Shown here piece after piece: positions 42,271-51,123 of a DNA stretch of 64,000 nt. The stretch lies in contig JAJZIR010000009.1 in assembly GCA_021810505.1 (NCBI GenBank), positions 39,446 through 103,445 of the forward strand, in the 5' to 3' direction. The position numbers were made by a program, and so were the translations under genes. How positions within the stretch are numbered: position 1 is the stretch's first letter; each line of letters starts with the position of its first letter. The notes below the pieces were generated by a model. The model was not told the DNA's origin, did no database searches, and was given only the letters and a program-made list of their open reading frames with translations. Source of the DNA: a bacterium. Its GTDB lineage: Bacteria; Deinococcota; Deinococci; Deinococcales; Deinococcaceae.

Positions 42271-42900
42271 ATGAAGCGCAGCTTACCCCGCAGCGTGCTG
42301 AGCGCGATCATCTTGCTGGTCTTGGTGATCGGCGGAGCCTGGATCTATGCCAGAGCGCGCTCGCCCTTCGCCTACTACGGGACGCCCTACGATCCGGTGA
42401 AAGCGGCTCCCGCCATCTCCGCCCTCCATATGCAGCGGGGCAAAGTCGTCCCGGTCAACCTGCAGCAGCTCAAGGGGAGCGCGGTGCTGCTCTATTTCGG
42501 CTACACCCACTGCCCCAACATCTGCCCGCTGACCATGAGCTATCTGAACCGGGTCTACCGAGGGCTGCCCCGCTCCGACCGAAGCCGGGTCAAGGTGGTG
42601 ATGGTCAGCGTCGACCCCAAGCGCGACACCCCTAAGGTCATCCAGCGGTACGTCGGCTTCTTCAACCCCCACTTCCTGGGCTGGCACGTCAGCACCAGCC
42701 AGCTCGGGGCCATCGCCAAGGGCTATGGGGTGTCGTATCAGAAGGTGAACGCCAAGTCGGACACCGTCTATTTCATCAACCACACCTCGGCGGTCTACCT
42801 GGTCGACCCCCTAGGCCAGCTCACGGTCCTCTACGACTACACCCAGCTGGCCAACGCCGCCAAAGTCGACCGCGACCTCAAGCACGTGCTGACGCTATGA
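42271..42900 (+). CDS. SCO1/SenC-family copper chaperone
   Basis: This 209-residue thioredoxin-fold protein has an N-terminal membrane anchor (about 9-28) and the copper site CPNIC (in YTHCPNICPLT, about 88-92) plus the distal His in FINHTSAVYLVDP. DPKRDTP is also conserved. SCO proteins deliver copper to the CuA site of cytochrome oxidase or act as thiol oxidoreductases outside the membrane. Its stop overlaps the CtaG-like gene, supporting an oxidase assembly role. Confidence 0.92.
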   Translation: MKRSLPRSVLSAIILLVLVIGGAWIYARARSPFAYYGTPYDPVKAAPAISALHMQRGKVVPVNLQQLKGSAVLLYFGYTHCPNICPLTMSYLNRVYRGLPRSDRSRVKVVMVSVDPKRDTPKVIQRYVGFFNPHFLGWHVSTSQLGAIAKGYGVSYQKVNAKSDTVYFINHTSAVYLVDPLGQLTVLYDYTQLANAAKVDRDLKHVLTL

Positions 42901-43739
42901 CCTTGAATCCCAGCGCCTGGCAGCTGCTGCTGAGCTGGAACGTCACCTGGCCGGTCGCGACCGGCACCGGCCTGGTGGCGGCGACGTACCTCACCGCCTT
43001 CGCCCGCCACCGCCGCACCCCGCAGGGCCGTCAGGAATGGCGGGCCCACCACCTGCTCTACTTCCTGGGCGGCCTGCTGCTGGGGTTCACCGCGCTGCAG
43101 TCCTCTCTGACCTCGCTGACCATCAACTCCATGGCCCTCTACATCCTCAGGTTGATGGTCGCCGCCGAGCTGGTCCCGCCGCTGCTGGTCTCCTCGCTGC
43201 CCAGAGCCGTCCTAGCCAGGGCGCCGACCGAGGGTTTCTGGGGGCAGGTGCTGGGTGTCCTCACCGACCCCTTCGCGGTCTTAGTGCTCTGGGCAGCGAT
43301 CATCATCTTCTGGAACCTGCCGATCGGCTTCAACGAGTCTTTGGTCAGCGCCACCACTCAGGGCCTGCTGCCGCTGATCTACCTGATCGGCGGGCTGCTG
43401 CTGTGGACCCAGCTGCTGCAGATCTTCCGCCAGTTCAACCACCTCAATTCCTGGCAGCGCGGCCGCTTCGGCATCCTCAGCGCGCTGCCGATGATCGGCG
43501 TGGGCGTCACCTGGCTGGTCAGCGTCAAGCTGCTGTACACGCCCTACCTGGGAGTGGCTTGCCTGTGGAACTGGAGCGCCCTGCAGAACCAGCAGTACGC
43601 CGGCACGGTCATGCTGGCGGCGGGGCTGCCCACCTTCCTGGTCTCGCTCTACGGCCTCAGCAAGGGCCTACTCGAGTTCATGGACCACGACATCCGCGAT
43701 ACCGAAGAGGAGCAAGGCGCGTTGCCCAACGAGTCCTGA
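42897..43739 (+). CDS. CtaG-like cytochrome oxidase assembly protein without the usual histidines
   Basis: This 280-residue protein has seven membrane helices and the layout of caa3-type CtaG: an early helix with YFLGGLLLGFTALQSSL, then PPLLVSSLP, FWNLPIGFNESLVS and LIGGLLLWTQLL. The His-rich helix segments expected of CtaG (HMxxH before PPLL, WHxP, and HxLEH) read YILRL, WNLP and TTQGLL, so metal binding by those histidines is lost. The ATG at 42897 overlaps the SCO1 stop. Assignment to CtaG rests on layout and neighbour. Copper delivery by this copy is doubtful. Confidence 0.75.
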   Translation: MTLNPSAWQLLLSWNVTWPVATGTGLVAATYLTAFARHRRTPQGRQEWRAHHLLYFLGGLLLGFTALQSSLTSLTINSMALYILRLMVAAELVPPLLVSSLPRAVLARAPTEGFWGQVLGVLTDPFAVLVLWAAIIIFWNLPIGFNESLVSATTQGLLPLIYLIGGLLLWTQLLQIFRQFNHLNSWQRGRFGILSALPMIGVGVTWLVSVKLLYTPYLGVACLWNWSALQNQQYAGTVMLAAGLPTFLVSLYGLSKGLLEFMDHDIRDTEEEQGALPNES

Positions 43740-43744
43740 GGCGC

Positions 43745-44773
43745 TCAGGGAATGATCAGCACCTGGCCGACATCGATCTGCAAGCCGCTCAAGTGATTGG
43801 CGCGCACCAAGGCGGCTACGCTGACGCCGAAGCGCTTGGACAGCGCGAAGAGGGTGTCTCCGCGCCGAACCGTGTAGCGGCGCGGTTGCGCCGGGGCCGG
43901 ATCGGAGGCTGCCGGGGCGGCTGGGGAGGCGGCCTGGAGGCGGCCAGCTGGCAAGGGAGGCGGGCTGGAGGCGGCGTCGGGGTGCTCCAGGTAGGCCAAG
44001 ATCCCCTGGGCCAGCGAGCGGGCGATGCGCAGCTGCCAGACCGGTAAAGCCATGAGCTGGCCTTCGCGGGGATCGGTCATGTACCCCACCTCGATCAGCG
44101 CCGCTGGGATCTCGGCGTAGCGCAGCACGTAGAGCGGCAAGGGGGTGATGGGGTGGTTGGGCCAGCCCGTCCTCCGCACCTCGGCGGTCTGGAGGTCTTG
44201 GGCCAGCACCGCGCTGGCATGCTGGTCGACGAAGCTGGTGGTCTGGGCCAGGAAAGCCTTCAGGCCGGCGTCGCGCTGCAGCAGCTGCGGCGAAGCCTCC
44301 ACCGCCAGCCCGCTGGCTCGGATCTCGGCGGTCAGGAGGTTGGGGTTGACTGGCTGGCCGAAATAGTAGGTGTGCGGCCCAGCCACCCCGGGGCAGTCAT
44401 GCCCTGGGCAGGAGTTGACGTAGATACCGACGAAGAGCGTGTAGGGCGGCTTGGCCAGGGCGGCTTGGCGCTGCAGGTTGAGCAGCACGTCTCCAGGGGG
44501 GGCGTGCGCGGTGTCCTCCGAGCGGAACATCACCACCTTGAAGCCATCGCTGCGCAGCAGCGCCGCCAGGTCCAGGCTGACCGCCAGGGTAACGTTCTTC
44601 TCTTCCAGGCCGGTCTGCAGATTGACCGTCCCCGAGTCCCAACCGCCGTGGCCGGCGTCGATGGCGATGGTGTAGGCGCTGGGGGGTCTGGGCAGGCCGG
44701 CGCCCAGCGCCAAGGTCAGGGCCAGCACCGGGACCGACAGGGCGCGGACCATCCGGCCGATGAAGGGGTGCAC
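43745..44773 (-). CDS. N-acetylmuramoyl-L-alanine amidase (Amidase_3) with LysM
   Basis: This 342-residue exported protein has a signal peptide (about 1-33), an Amidase_3 domain with zinc ligand His42 (DAGHGG), Glu57/58 (GLEEKN) and catalytic Glu228 (LIEVGYMTD), a Pro/Ala linker, and a C-terminal LysM (about 297-342, YTVRRGDTLFALSKRFG). The third zinc ligand, normally His in SIHAN, is Tyr118 (GIYVN), so activity may be reduced or the role may be peptidoglycan binding. The GTG start abuts the stop of the upstream propeller gene. Confidence 0.88.
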   Translation of the reverse strand: MHPFIGRMVRALSVPVLALTLALGAGLPRPPSAYTIAIDAGHGGWDSGTVNLQTGLEEKNVTLAVSLDLAALLRSDGFKVVMFRSEDTAHAPPGDVLLNLQRQAALAKPPYTLFVGIYVNSCPGHDCPGVAGPHTYYFGQPVNPNLLTAEIRASGLAVEASPQLLQRDAGLKAFLAQTTSFVDQHASAVLAQDLQTAEVRRTGWPNHPITPLPLYVLRYAEIPAALIEVGYMTDPREGQLMALPVWQLRIARSLAQGILAYLEHPDAASSPPPLPAGRLQAASPAAPAASDPAPAQPRRYTVRRGDTLFALSKRFGVSVAALVRANHLSGLQIDVGQVLIIP

Positions 44774-45712
44774 TTAAGGGACCTCCCAGTAGGCGGGGTC
44801 ACCGAACAAACCGACCAGCAGGTGCTGGGGGGTGAAGCTCGCCCCGGTCACATCGTAGTTGTACGGGTCAGGAGAGGTGTTGATCCAGCTCTGGGCACCG
44901 TTATACGAGATAAAAAGGCCATTCACATAGCTGCCGGCCACCACCCGGCTCGGATCCCAGGGGTCGACCTGCAGGCGATCAATCCCAGCCTGAACATTCT
45001 CGGCCACCCAGCTAGAACCGCCGTCGGCAGAGCGAAAGATCTGGCCGGTACAGCCGGCATTATCGCAGCTGGAGCTGCCAGCCAGCAGCAGGCTACCTGG
45101 GCCGAAGGCGACCGCTGGCAAGTAGCCGTTTCCGAGGGCGAGAACCCTCCAGCTGCGACCGCCGTCCGAGCTGAGCCAGAGGCCCCGAGTGGTCCCGACC
45201 ATCACCCAGGAGGGGGCGCCGCGCCGCACCGCCACATCCAGGGCCTGGGCAGCGAACCGCCTGCCCCAGTCCCAAGCTCCGGAAGTGGCCACCCACAGGC
45301 CCGAAAGGGTCGCGGCGTACACTTTGGCCCTTGGCCCTGGAGCGACCGCCAGAGCGGTGATGTAGTGGCCGGCCAGGCCAGCCGGAGCCCAGCTATTCCC
45401 GCCGTCAGAGCTGTAGTAGACGCCGAGCTTGCGGCAAATCCCCTGGACGCTGCAGCGCTGCACGGCGGCGTACAGGGTGAGACCCCGCCCGGCCAGAGCG
45501 CTGACGTAATCTCCAGCGAAACCGAGCGGGGTCCAGGTAACTCCCTGGTCGAAGGAGCGGTACAGGCCGTGACCCAGGGTCCCGGCCAGGGCCACCCTGG
45601 AGGTCGCGACCATACTCTCAACATGGCCGCGCAGACCCGAGCTGACCAGCCAGCGGGCCTGCGCGGAGACATGGAGCGCCAGAACAAGGAGGAGAGCTAG
45701 AAGCAGGCGCAC
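44774..45712 (-). CDS. Secreted beta-propeller protein with sialidase/Ycf48-like repeats
   Basis: This 312-residue protein has a signal peptide (LLLALLLVLALHVSAQA) and about six repeats ending in Asp-box-like motifs (SFDQGVTWTP, SSDGGNSWAP, SSDGGRSWRV, SADGGSSWVA, SYNGAQSWIN). It forms a predicted propeller outside the membrane, with no enzymatic residues recognised. A TAGAAT box (45719-45724, minus) lies 6 nt before the GTG, so the transcript is probably leaderless. It is the first gene of a pair with the cell-wall amidase. Confidence 0.82.
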   Translation of the reverse strand: MRLLLALLLVLALHVSAQARWLVSSGLRGHVESMVATSRVALAGTLGHGLYRSFDQGVTWTPLGFAGDYVSALAGRGLTLYAAVQRCSVQGICRKLGVYYSSDGGNSWAPAGLAGHYITALAVAPGPRAKVYAATLSGLWVATSGAWDWGRRFAAQALDVAVRRGAPSWVMVGTTRGLWLSSDGGRSWRVLALGNGYLPAVAFGPGSLLLAGSSSCDNAGCTGQIFRSADGGSSWVAENVQAGIDRLQVDPWDPSRVVAGSYVNGLFISYNGAQSWINTSPDPYNYDVTGASFTPQHLLVGLFGDPAYWEVP

Positions 45713-45718
45713 GGCAAA

Positions 45719-45724
45719 ATTCTA
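45719..45724 (-). promoter_or_regulatory. Leaderless -10 box of the propeller-amidase pair
   Basis: On the minus strand, TAGAAT, 6 nt (TTTGCC), then the GTG at 45712. Confidence 0.7.
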
Positions 45725-45783
45725 GGAAGACCCCATCCGCTCTCGGATGTGACAGGCATGAATTGCCCAGGTCGGGCGAGCTC

Positions 45784-46143
45784 TCAGGGTCCTTCGAGGA
45801 CCAGCACGGCCGAAGCCAGCTCCCGGGTGTGGCTGAGGCTGAGGTGCAGGCGTAGGCCCAGGGCGTCCCTGCGCTCCTCCAGCGCAGGGGCCAGCGCCAA
45901 GCGCGGCTTCGGCCCATCCTTCTCTACCCAGACGTCCCTGAAGGCTACCGCTCCCCAGGCCTTGATGAAGGCCTCCTTGGCGGCGAAGCGGGCTGCCAGG
46001 GAGGGCAGCGGGTCAGCCAGGGCCAGGCAGTAGTCCCGCTCGGTAGGATGGTAGATCCGCTCCAGGAAGCGGTCGTGGTGCCTGGACAGCACGGCGGCCA
46101 GGCGCCGGACCTCGATCAGATCATGGCCCACCGCCAGGATCAC
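45784..46143 (-). CDS. acpS: Holo-[acyl-carrier-protein] synthase
   Basis: This 119-residue AcpS has the metal/CoA motif GHDLIEVRRL (Asp8, Glu11) and FAAKEAFIKAWG (about 53-64). It moves the phosphopantetheine arm from CoA to acyl carrier protein. The GTG at 46143 overlaps the polyprenyl synthase stop as GTGA. The length and motifs are normal. Confidence 0.94.
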   Translation of the reverse strand: MILAVGHDLIEVRRLAAVLSRHHDRFLERIYHPTERDYCLALADPLPSLAARFAAKEAFIKAWGAVAFRDVWVEKDGPKPRLALAPALEERRDALGLRLHLSLSHTRELASAVLVLEGP

Positions 46144-47111
46144 GACACCCGCAACGAAGCCGAGCGGGCCAGCTCGAGCAGCGCGCTGCGAGCCGGAGAA
46201 GGGGGGAAGGCGGCCAGCGCGGCGCTGGCCGCCTCGGCATGCAGCTGGATCTGCCGGCGGACCTCCTGAGGGGTCCCCGCCTCGCGGAGCAGGGCCAGCA
46301 CCCGCTCTAAGTCCCCCGGTTGGGAGATCCGGCGGTCGATGAGCAAACGGAGCTCCGCCTCAGCCGGGGTACCGAACAGCAGCAGCAGCGGCAGGGTGAC
46401 CTTCCCCTCGCGCAGATCCCCCCCCACCGGCTTGCCGAGCTTCTCGGGGTCGGCGATCAGGTCGAGCAGGTCGTCTTGGATCTGAAAAGCGCGGCCCAGC
46501 TCTAAGCCGAAGGTCCGCAGGGCGGCCAAGCCTTCCGAATCCAGCCCCAAGAGCATGCCCGGAACGGTGGCAGCGGTGCGGAGCAGCGCCGCGGTCTTGG
46601 AGGTGACGATGCGGTAATAGCGCTCCAACCCGTAATCGCCCAGGGCGGCGGTCTGGAACTGCAGGACCTCGCCCTCGCAGATATCCCTGGCGGTATCAGC
46701 GAATTCCCTGGTGATCGCCGCCGGCAATTCGGAGAGGATCTGAAGGACCCGCGAGAGCATGAAGTCACCGGACAAAACCGAGACGGCATTGCCGTACTTG
46801 CGGAAGGCAGCCTGGTGGCCGCGGCGCAGGTCCGCGTCGTCGATCAGGTCGTCGTGCAGCAGAGTAGCCGAGTGCAGCAGCTCCACGGCCGCGGCCAGAT
46901 CGACCTGCTGCTCGAAGGTGCGGTCGTCCTCACCGGCCAGCAGCTCAAAGACCGAGAACACGATCCCGGGCCGGAAGCGCTTGCCACCCGCCGAGACCAG
47001 GTCGTCGTTGATCAGGTGGATGAATTCCACGTCGGACTGCAGCAGTTGGTGCAGGCGCTGCTCCAGGCGATCAAGCCTCGGCTGGAGGAAAGCGGAGCGA
47101 GCCTGAGGCAT
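46140..47111 (-). CDS. Polyprenyl diphosphate synthase
   Basis: This 323-residue trans-prenyltransferase has the first DDxxD in LLHDDLIDDADLRRG (about 83-96), the second in FQIQDDLLDLIAD (about 220-232), and GGKRFRP near the start. It makes a long-chain prenyl diphosphate, probably the menaquinone side chain, from IPP supplied by the MEP pathway. The ATG at 47111 is preceded by TATGAT with a 7-nt gap, so it was preferred over an in-frame start nine codons upstream. Confidence 0.93.
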   Translation of the reverse strand: MPQARSAFLQPRLDRLEQRLHQLLQSDVEFIHLINDDLVSAGGKRFRPGIVFSVFELLAGEDDRTFEQQVDLAAAVELLHSATLLHDDLIDDADLRRGHQAAFRKYGNAVSVLSGDFMLSRVLQILSELPAAITREFADTARDICEGEVLQFQTAALGDYGLERYYRIVTSKTAALLRTAATVPGMLLGLDSEGLAALRTFGLELGRAFQIQDDLLDLIADPEKLGKPVGGDLREGKVTLPLLLLFGTPAEAELRLLIDRRISQPGDLERVLALLREAGTPQEVRRQIQLHAEAASAALAAFPPSPARSALLELARSASLRVS

Positions 47112-47118
47112 GGCCCCC

Positions 47119-47124
47119 ATCATA
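47119..47124 (-). promoter_or_regulatory. Leaderless -10 box of the polyprenyl synthase gene
   Basis: On the minus strand, TATGAT, 7 nt, then the ATG at 47111. Confidence 0.6.
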
Positions 47125-47153
47125 CGCCGGGAGGGCACTGCCCTCCCGGCGGT

Positions 47154-48833
47154 TCAGCGCAGGCTCCAGTACTGCGGCGAGATCACCCCGGTGGGGTTCA
47201 GGTGAGCCCGCACACCGTGGAGCGCCTTGCTGTACTCGGTGACCGCCCCGGTCGCTCCGGTCCAGGCACCGGCCGCCTCGGGAAGCCAGAGGTCAGGGAC
47301 CGCCCTGGCCAAGGCGTCCTGATAGCGGCTCAGGGCTAGGGCGGACTGGCTGGCTGGCAGGTAGGCGTGGGTCTTGGCGATCAGCCGGTCGATCGCGGGG
47401 TCCGAGAAGCCCTGCAGGTTGGAACCCCCCCCGGTCCCGAACAGGCCACCGTTGCTGGGGTAGAAATCGGGCAGGTAAGTCCAGCCGTTGCCGTAGAAGG
47501 CCATCTGCCAGGCGGTCGCGCTGCCTAGGTTGCCGAAGATGGTGTCGAAGGGTTGCGGCTTGAGGTGAATCCGCACCCCCTCCCTGGCTGCCGCCTCGGC
47601 GAAGGCCTCGGCGACCTGCTGGTTGCTGAGCGAACCCGAAGCGTAGTCCAGGGTGAAGTCAAGCTGCTGCTTCCCTTTGGTCATCACGCCGTGCGAGAGA
47701 GACCAGCCGTCTTTGATCAGCAGAGCCTTGCCGGCCGCCGGATCGTAGGGGTAGGGGACGTAGCCGGAGCTGAGCCGGGGCGAGAGGTAGGTGGGGGGCT
47801 GGTAAGGAACCGGCCCGTACTGGGGGATCGCCTGGCTGGAATAGAAGGCCTTGATGTAGCCCGGCTGATCGATAGCCATCTGCAGAGCCTGGCGGACCAG
47901 GGGATCGTGGAAGGCCCGAGTCGCTGGGTTCTTGTAGTTCAGTTCGATGAAAGTGATTCCCCAGCTGCTGAAGAAAGCGCTGCGGTATCCGGGGATGTGG
48001 CGCTGGGCATAGAGGTGGAAGGGAACGTAGCCGACCTGCACCTGGCCAGTCTTCAGCGCGGCGAACTCGGCGTCCGAGCTGGTGAAGTAGCGCAGGTCCA
48101 GCCGCTGGTAGTCGGGCCGGTGGCCGTCGTAAGCCGCATTGGCCTGGAACAGCACGCCGTGATCCAGCCGGGAGCGCAGCACCTTGAAGGGGCCGTCGAC
48201 CGGGCTCTTCGCGAAAAAGGCGGCGGCGTCCCCATGCGACTGCAGGTAGGCCAGAGTCTTGGCCGGGTGGCCGGGATAGCGGTCCCAAGCCTGAGCGGGG
48301 AGGGGGACCAGCTGGGACATCCCGTTCAGGATCACCCACTTGGCGTTGTAGGGCCGGTTATAGGTGATCTCGACCCGGAACCGGCTGAGCCGCTTGACCG
48401 AAGCGATGTCGTTGGGAATCCCCCCGATGCTCCACCCCCCGTAGGCGGAAGCGTTCGAGGCCTGGATGCTGCGCAGCAGCTTGAGGTCGAAGAGCAGGTC
48501 GCGGGCCGTGACCGGCTGGCCATCCGACCAGTGCCACTTGGGGTTCATGGTGACGAAGTAGTGCTGGCCATCGGGAGTGGTGATGGAGCTGGCGATGGAG
48601 CGGGCGTAGTCGACCTGCACTTTGTGGTCCACCCAGATCAGCGGCTTATACATCTGCAGGAAGCCCCAGAAGTTCATGTTGATGTAGTCGTTGGCCGGCA
48701 GGATCGGAAGGAGATAGTTGACGTTGATGGCCGGAGGTAGGGCAACCACCACCGTGCTGGGGGCGGCCGCAGCCAAGCCAAAGGTCAGGGCGAAGGGGAG
48801 CAGCCGTGCAGTCCGAACAACCGGGAATGCCAT
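47154..48833 (-). CDS. ABC transporter substrate-binding protein, family 5 (peptide/nickel type)
   Basis: This 559-residue exported solute-binding protein has a signal peptide (LLPFALTFGLAAAAP) and SBP family 5 features such as YARSIASSITTPDGQHYFVTMNPKWHWSDGQPVTARDLLFDLKL. The family carries oligopeptides, nickel complexes and other solutes. No permease or ATPase gene is adjacent, so it is an orphan component. The ATG at 48833 has an AGGAGGT site; the much longer open frame upstream overlaps homoserine dehydrogenase antiparallel-free space and lacks homology. Confidence 0.9.
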   Translation of the reverse strand: MAFPVVRTARLLPFALTFGLAAAAPSTVVVALPPAINVNYLLPILPANDYINMNFWGFLQMYKPLIWVDHKVQVDYARSIASSITTPDGQHYFVTMNPKWHWSDGQPVTARDLLFDLKLLRSIQASNASAYGGWSIGGIPNDIASVKRLSRFRVEITYNRPYNAKWVILNGMSQLVPLPAQAWDRYPGHPAKTLAYLQSHGDAAAFFAKSPVDGPFKVLRSRLDHGVLFQANAAYDGHRPDYQRLDLRYFTSSDAEFAALKTGQVQVGYVPFHLYAQRHIPGYRSAFFSSWGITFIELNYKNPATRAFHDPLVRQALQMAIDQPGYIKAFYSSQAIPQYGPVPYQPPTYLSPRLSSGYVPYPYDPAAGKALLIKDGWSLSHGVMTKGKQQLDFTLDYASGSLSNQQVAEAFAEAAAREGVRIHLKPQPFDTIFGNLGSATAWQMAFYGNGWTYLPDFYPSNGGLFGTGGGSNLQGFSDPAIDRLIAKTHAYLPASQSALALSRYQDALARAVPDLWLPEAAGAWTGATGAVTEYSKALHGVRAHLNPTGVISPQYWSLR

Positions 48834-48924
48834 GTGACCTCCTGATTTCCCGCCCCAGTCTAGCAGGGCGCGCCAGCCTGGGTCCGGCGGGACGCGGCGG
48901 CCGATCGGAGAGCGTATAGCCCGG

Positions 48925-49914
48925 CTAGCTGGGCTCAGGGGGGGGCGCGGCCACCCAGCCCAGGGGGCGAGGACCAGGGATCCCCTGGGCCCAGCTGAAG
49001 AGGTCTCCCAGTATCGCCGACGCGGTGGCCGCCCCTCCGGCTCCTGGGCCGCTGAGCAGCCAGGTCCCACCATCGGTTCCGCTGAACAGCAGGGCGTTCC
49101 GGCTGAGCGGGGTCCAAGCCAGCGGGTGATCCTTGGGCAATCGCTTGGGCCAGACCCGGCCGCGCCAGCCGCCCTCGAAGGAGATCTCCGCGACCAGCCG
49201 TAGTGCCTGGCCGGCCCGGTCCGCCGCGGCCAAGTCTTCAGGATGCAGATCGCCGATCCCCTGCACCGCCACCCGGTCGAGCGAGAAGCCAGGATCAAAG
49301 AGCAACCTGCCCAGGACGGTCAACTTGTGGGCGGCGTCCCAGCCATCCACGTCTAGGGTAGGGGGATCCTCGGCGTAGCCCAGGCTCTGGGCCTCCGCCA
49401 GGGCGGTTCGGTAGCTCACCCCCCGCTCCATCCTGGAGAGGATGTAGCTGCAGGTGCCGTTCAGCACCGCCTCCAAACTGGTAGGCCCAGCCGAGCGGCC
49501 GAGCTGCGCCAGCGGAGCGATGACCGGAGTCGCAGCCATCACGCTGGCCTCGTAGCGCAGCAGGCCGCGCTCAGCCAGGGGGAGGAGGGCGTCCCAGCGC
49601 TCGGCGAGCAGGGCCTTGTTGGCGGTGATCAGCGGCTTCCCGGCAGCGATGGCCGGCGCGAGCAGCTCCAGGGGCCGGACGGTCCCGCCCATCACCTCGA
49701 TGTAGAGGTCGGCTTCCCCCAGGGCCGAGGCGTCGGCGGTGAGCAGGCCTTCCAAGGCGCCCAGGCCGCGCGGCCGGCTCGGGTCACGGACCAGGACGCC
49801 GGTCACTTCGACTGGACGACCCAGGGCGGCCAAGCGGGACAGGTGGGCGTGGATTTGCAGCAGGACCTGGCGACCGACCGTCCCGCAGCCCAGAATGGCG
49901 ATCTTGGTGGTCAC
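48925..49914 (-). CDS. hom: Homoserine dehydrogenase, short form without ACT domain
   Basis: This 329-residue enzyme reduces aspartate semialdehyde to homoserine for threonine and methionine synthesis. It shows the NAD(P) motif ILGCGTVGRQ, LITANKALLA, LNGTCSYILSRM and the catalytic GYAEDPPTLDVDGWDAAHKL. Full-length enzymes often end with an ACT feedback domain, which is absent here. The GTG at 49914 follows TATACT (49921-49926, minus) by 6 nt, so an upstream in-frame extension is rejected and the transcript is probably leaderless. Confidence 0.94.
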   Translation of the reverse strand: MTTKIAILGCGTVGRQVLLQIHAHLSRLAALGRPVEVTGVLVRDPSRPRGLGALEGLLTADASALGEADLYIEVMGGTVRPLELLAPAIAAGKPLITANKALLAERWDALLPLAERGLLRYEASVMAATPVIAPLAQLGRSAGPTSLEAVLNGTCSYILSRMERGVSYRTALAEAQSLGYAEDPPTLDVDGWDAAHKLTVLGRLLFDPGFSLDRVAVQGIGDLHPEDLAAADRAGQALRLVAEISFEGGWRGRVWPKRLPKDHPLAWTPLSRNALLFSGTDGGTWLLSGPGAGGAATASAILGDLFSWAQGIPGPRPLGWVAAPPPEPS

Positions 49915-49920
49915 AGGGGC

Positions 49921-49926
49921 AGTATA
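49921..49926 (-). promoter_or_regulatory. Leaderless -10 box of hom
   Basis: On the minus strand, TATACT, 6 nt (GCCCCT), then the GTG at 49914. It is divergent from prfA. Confidence 0.7.
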
Positions 49927-49962
49927 GGGAGTTCTCCTCACACTGCCGGCCGCGCGGATCCG

Positions 49963-49994
49963 TAGAATGGAAAAACTTGTCGGCGGAAACGCCG
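49963..49994 (+). promoter_or_regulatory. Probable -10 box and leader hairpin of prfA
   Basis: TAGAAT (49963-49968) would give a leader of about 36 nt. The leader holds a small hairpin CGGCG-GAAA-CGCCG (49981-49994). Confidence 0.45.
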
Positions 49995-50010
49995 GAATGG
50001 CAGGCATCAG

Positions 50011-51108
50011 GTGTTGACAGAGAAGTTGGTTGAACTCGAACGCGAGCACGCCGAGCTGGCCGCGCAGCTGGCCAAGCCGGAAACCTACGGCGACCCCGCT
50101 GAGTCGGCGCGGCTGAGCCGACGGTTTCACGAGCTGGACCGGCTGATGGCGCTGTGGTCGCGCAGCAAGGAGCTGGAGCGGAAGGTCGAGGAGGCCAGCC
50201 TCTGGCTGGAGGACCCCGAGCTGCGGCCGCTGGCCGAGGCCGAGCTGGAGGCCTTGAAGTCAGAGCAGCAGGGCCTGGAGGGTGAGTTGGACGGCCTGCT
50301 CCTGCCCGAAGACCCCAGAGACCGCCGGCCGGCCATCCTGGAGCTGCGGGCTGGCACCGGCGGCGAGGAAGCCAGCTTGTTCGCCGCCGACCTGCTGGCC
50401 GCCTACGCGGCCTACTGCCAGAGGTTGCACCTGGAGCTCACCGCCACCGACAGCTCCCCATCGGAGTTAGGAGGGCTCAACAAGGCGGTGCTGCGGTTGG
50501 ACGGAGACCACGCCTTTCAGGCCTTCAAGTTCGAGAGCGGGGTACACCGGGTACAGCGCGTCCCGGCCACCGAGGCGCAGGGCCGGATCCACACTTCCAC
50601 GGTGACCGTGGCGGTCATCCCGGAAGTCGAAGAGGGGGATTTCGTGCTGGATCTGTCCGAGGTCCGCATCGACGTCTACCGTTCTCAGGGTTCGGGGGGT
50701 CAAGGTGTCAACACCACCGACTCGGCCGTCCGGGCGGTTTACCGCCCAGGGACGGCCGACGAGATGATGGTGGTCTGCCAAGATAGCCGCAGCCAGATCA
50801 AGAACCGCGACCGGGCCCTCAGCATCCTGCGCTCCCGGCTAGCTGAGCTGAGCCGGGAGCGCGCAGAGGCGCAGCAGCGCCAGGAGCGGCGCTCCCAGAT
50901 CGGCGCCGCCGAGCGCTCGGAGAAGATCCGCACCTACAATTACCCGCAGAACCGGGTGACCGATCACCGCCTGAGCGGGGAGAGCAAGAACTTCCCGCTG
51001 GACAGCGTCATGGCTGGCGGCTTTGAACCTCTGGTCGAGCGGCTAGCCGAGCAGGAGCGCCAACAGGCCGCTGCCGCCTTGATCCAGGGGGAGGCCGAGG
51101 CCGGGTGA
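50011..51108 (+). CDS. prfA: Peptide chain release factor 1
   Basis: This 365-residue RF1 has the stop-codon reading PAT motif (185-187) and the GGQ peptidyl hydrolysis motif (229-231, [16 protein letters not shown]). It terminates translation at UAA and UAG. The start is GTG at 50011, directly followed by a TTG codon. The usual neighbour prmC is not present; a Nudix gene follows instead. Confidence 0.97.
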   Translation: MLTEKLVELEREHAELAAQLAKPETYGDPAESARLSRRFHELDRLMALWSRSKELERKVEEASLWLEDPELRPLAEAELEALKSEQQGLEGELDGLLLPEDPRDRRPAILELRAGTGGEEASLFAADLLAAYAAYCQRLHLELTATDSSPSELGGLNKAVLRLDGDHAFQAFKFESGVHRVQRVPATEAQGRIHTSTVTVAVIPEVEEGDFVLDLSEVRIDVYRSQGSGGQGVNTTDSAVRAVYRPGTADEMMVVCQDSRSQIKNRDRALSILRSRLAELSRERAEAQQRQERRSQIGAAERSEKIRTYNYPQNRVTDHRLSGESKNFPLDSVMAGGFEPLVERLAEQERQQAAAALIQGEAEAG

Positions 51109-51123
51109 CCGAGGTGGTGCGCG

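Noticed and set aside
48834..49298. N-terminal extension of the substrate-binding protein
   Set aside because: The extension lacks homology and overlaps the homoserine dehydrogenase gene on the same strand; an AGGAGGT site and signal peptide mark the start at 48833.
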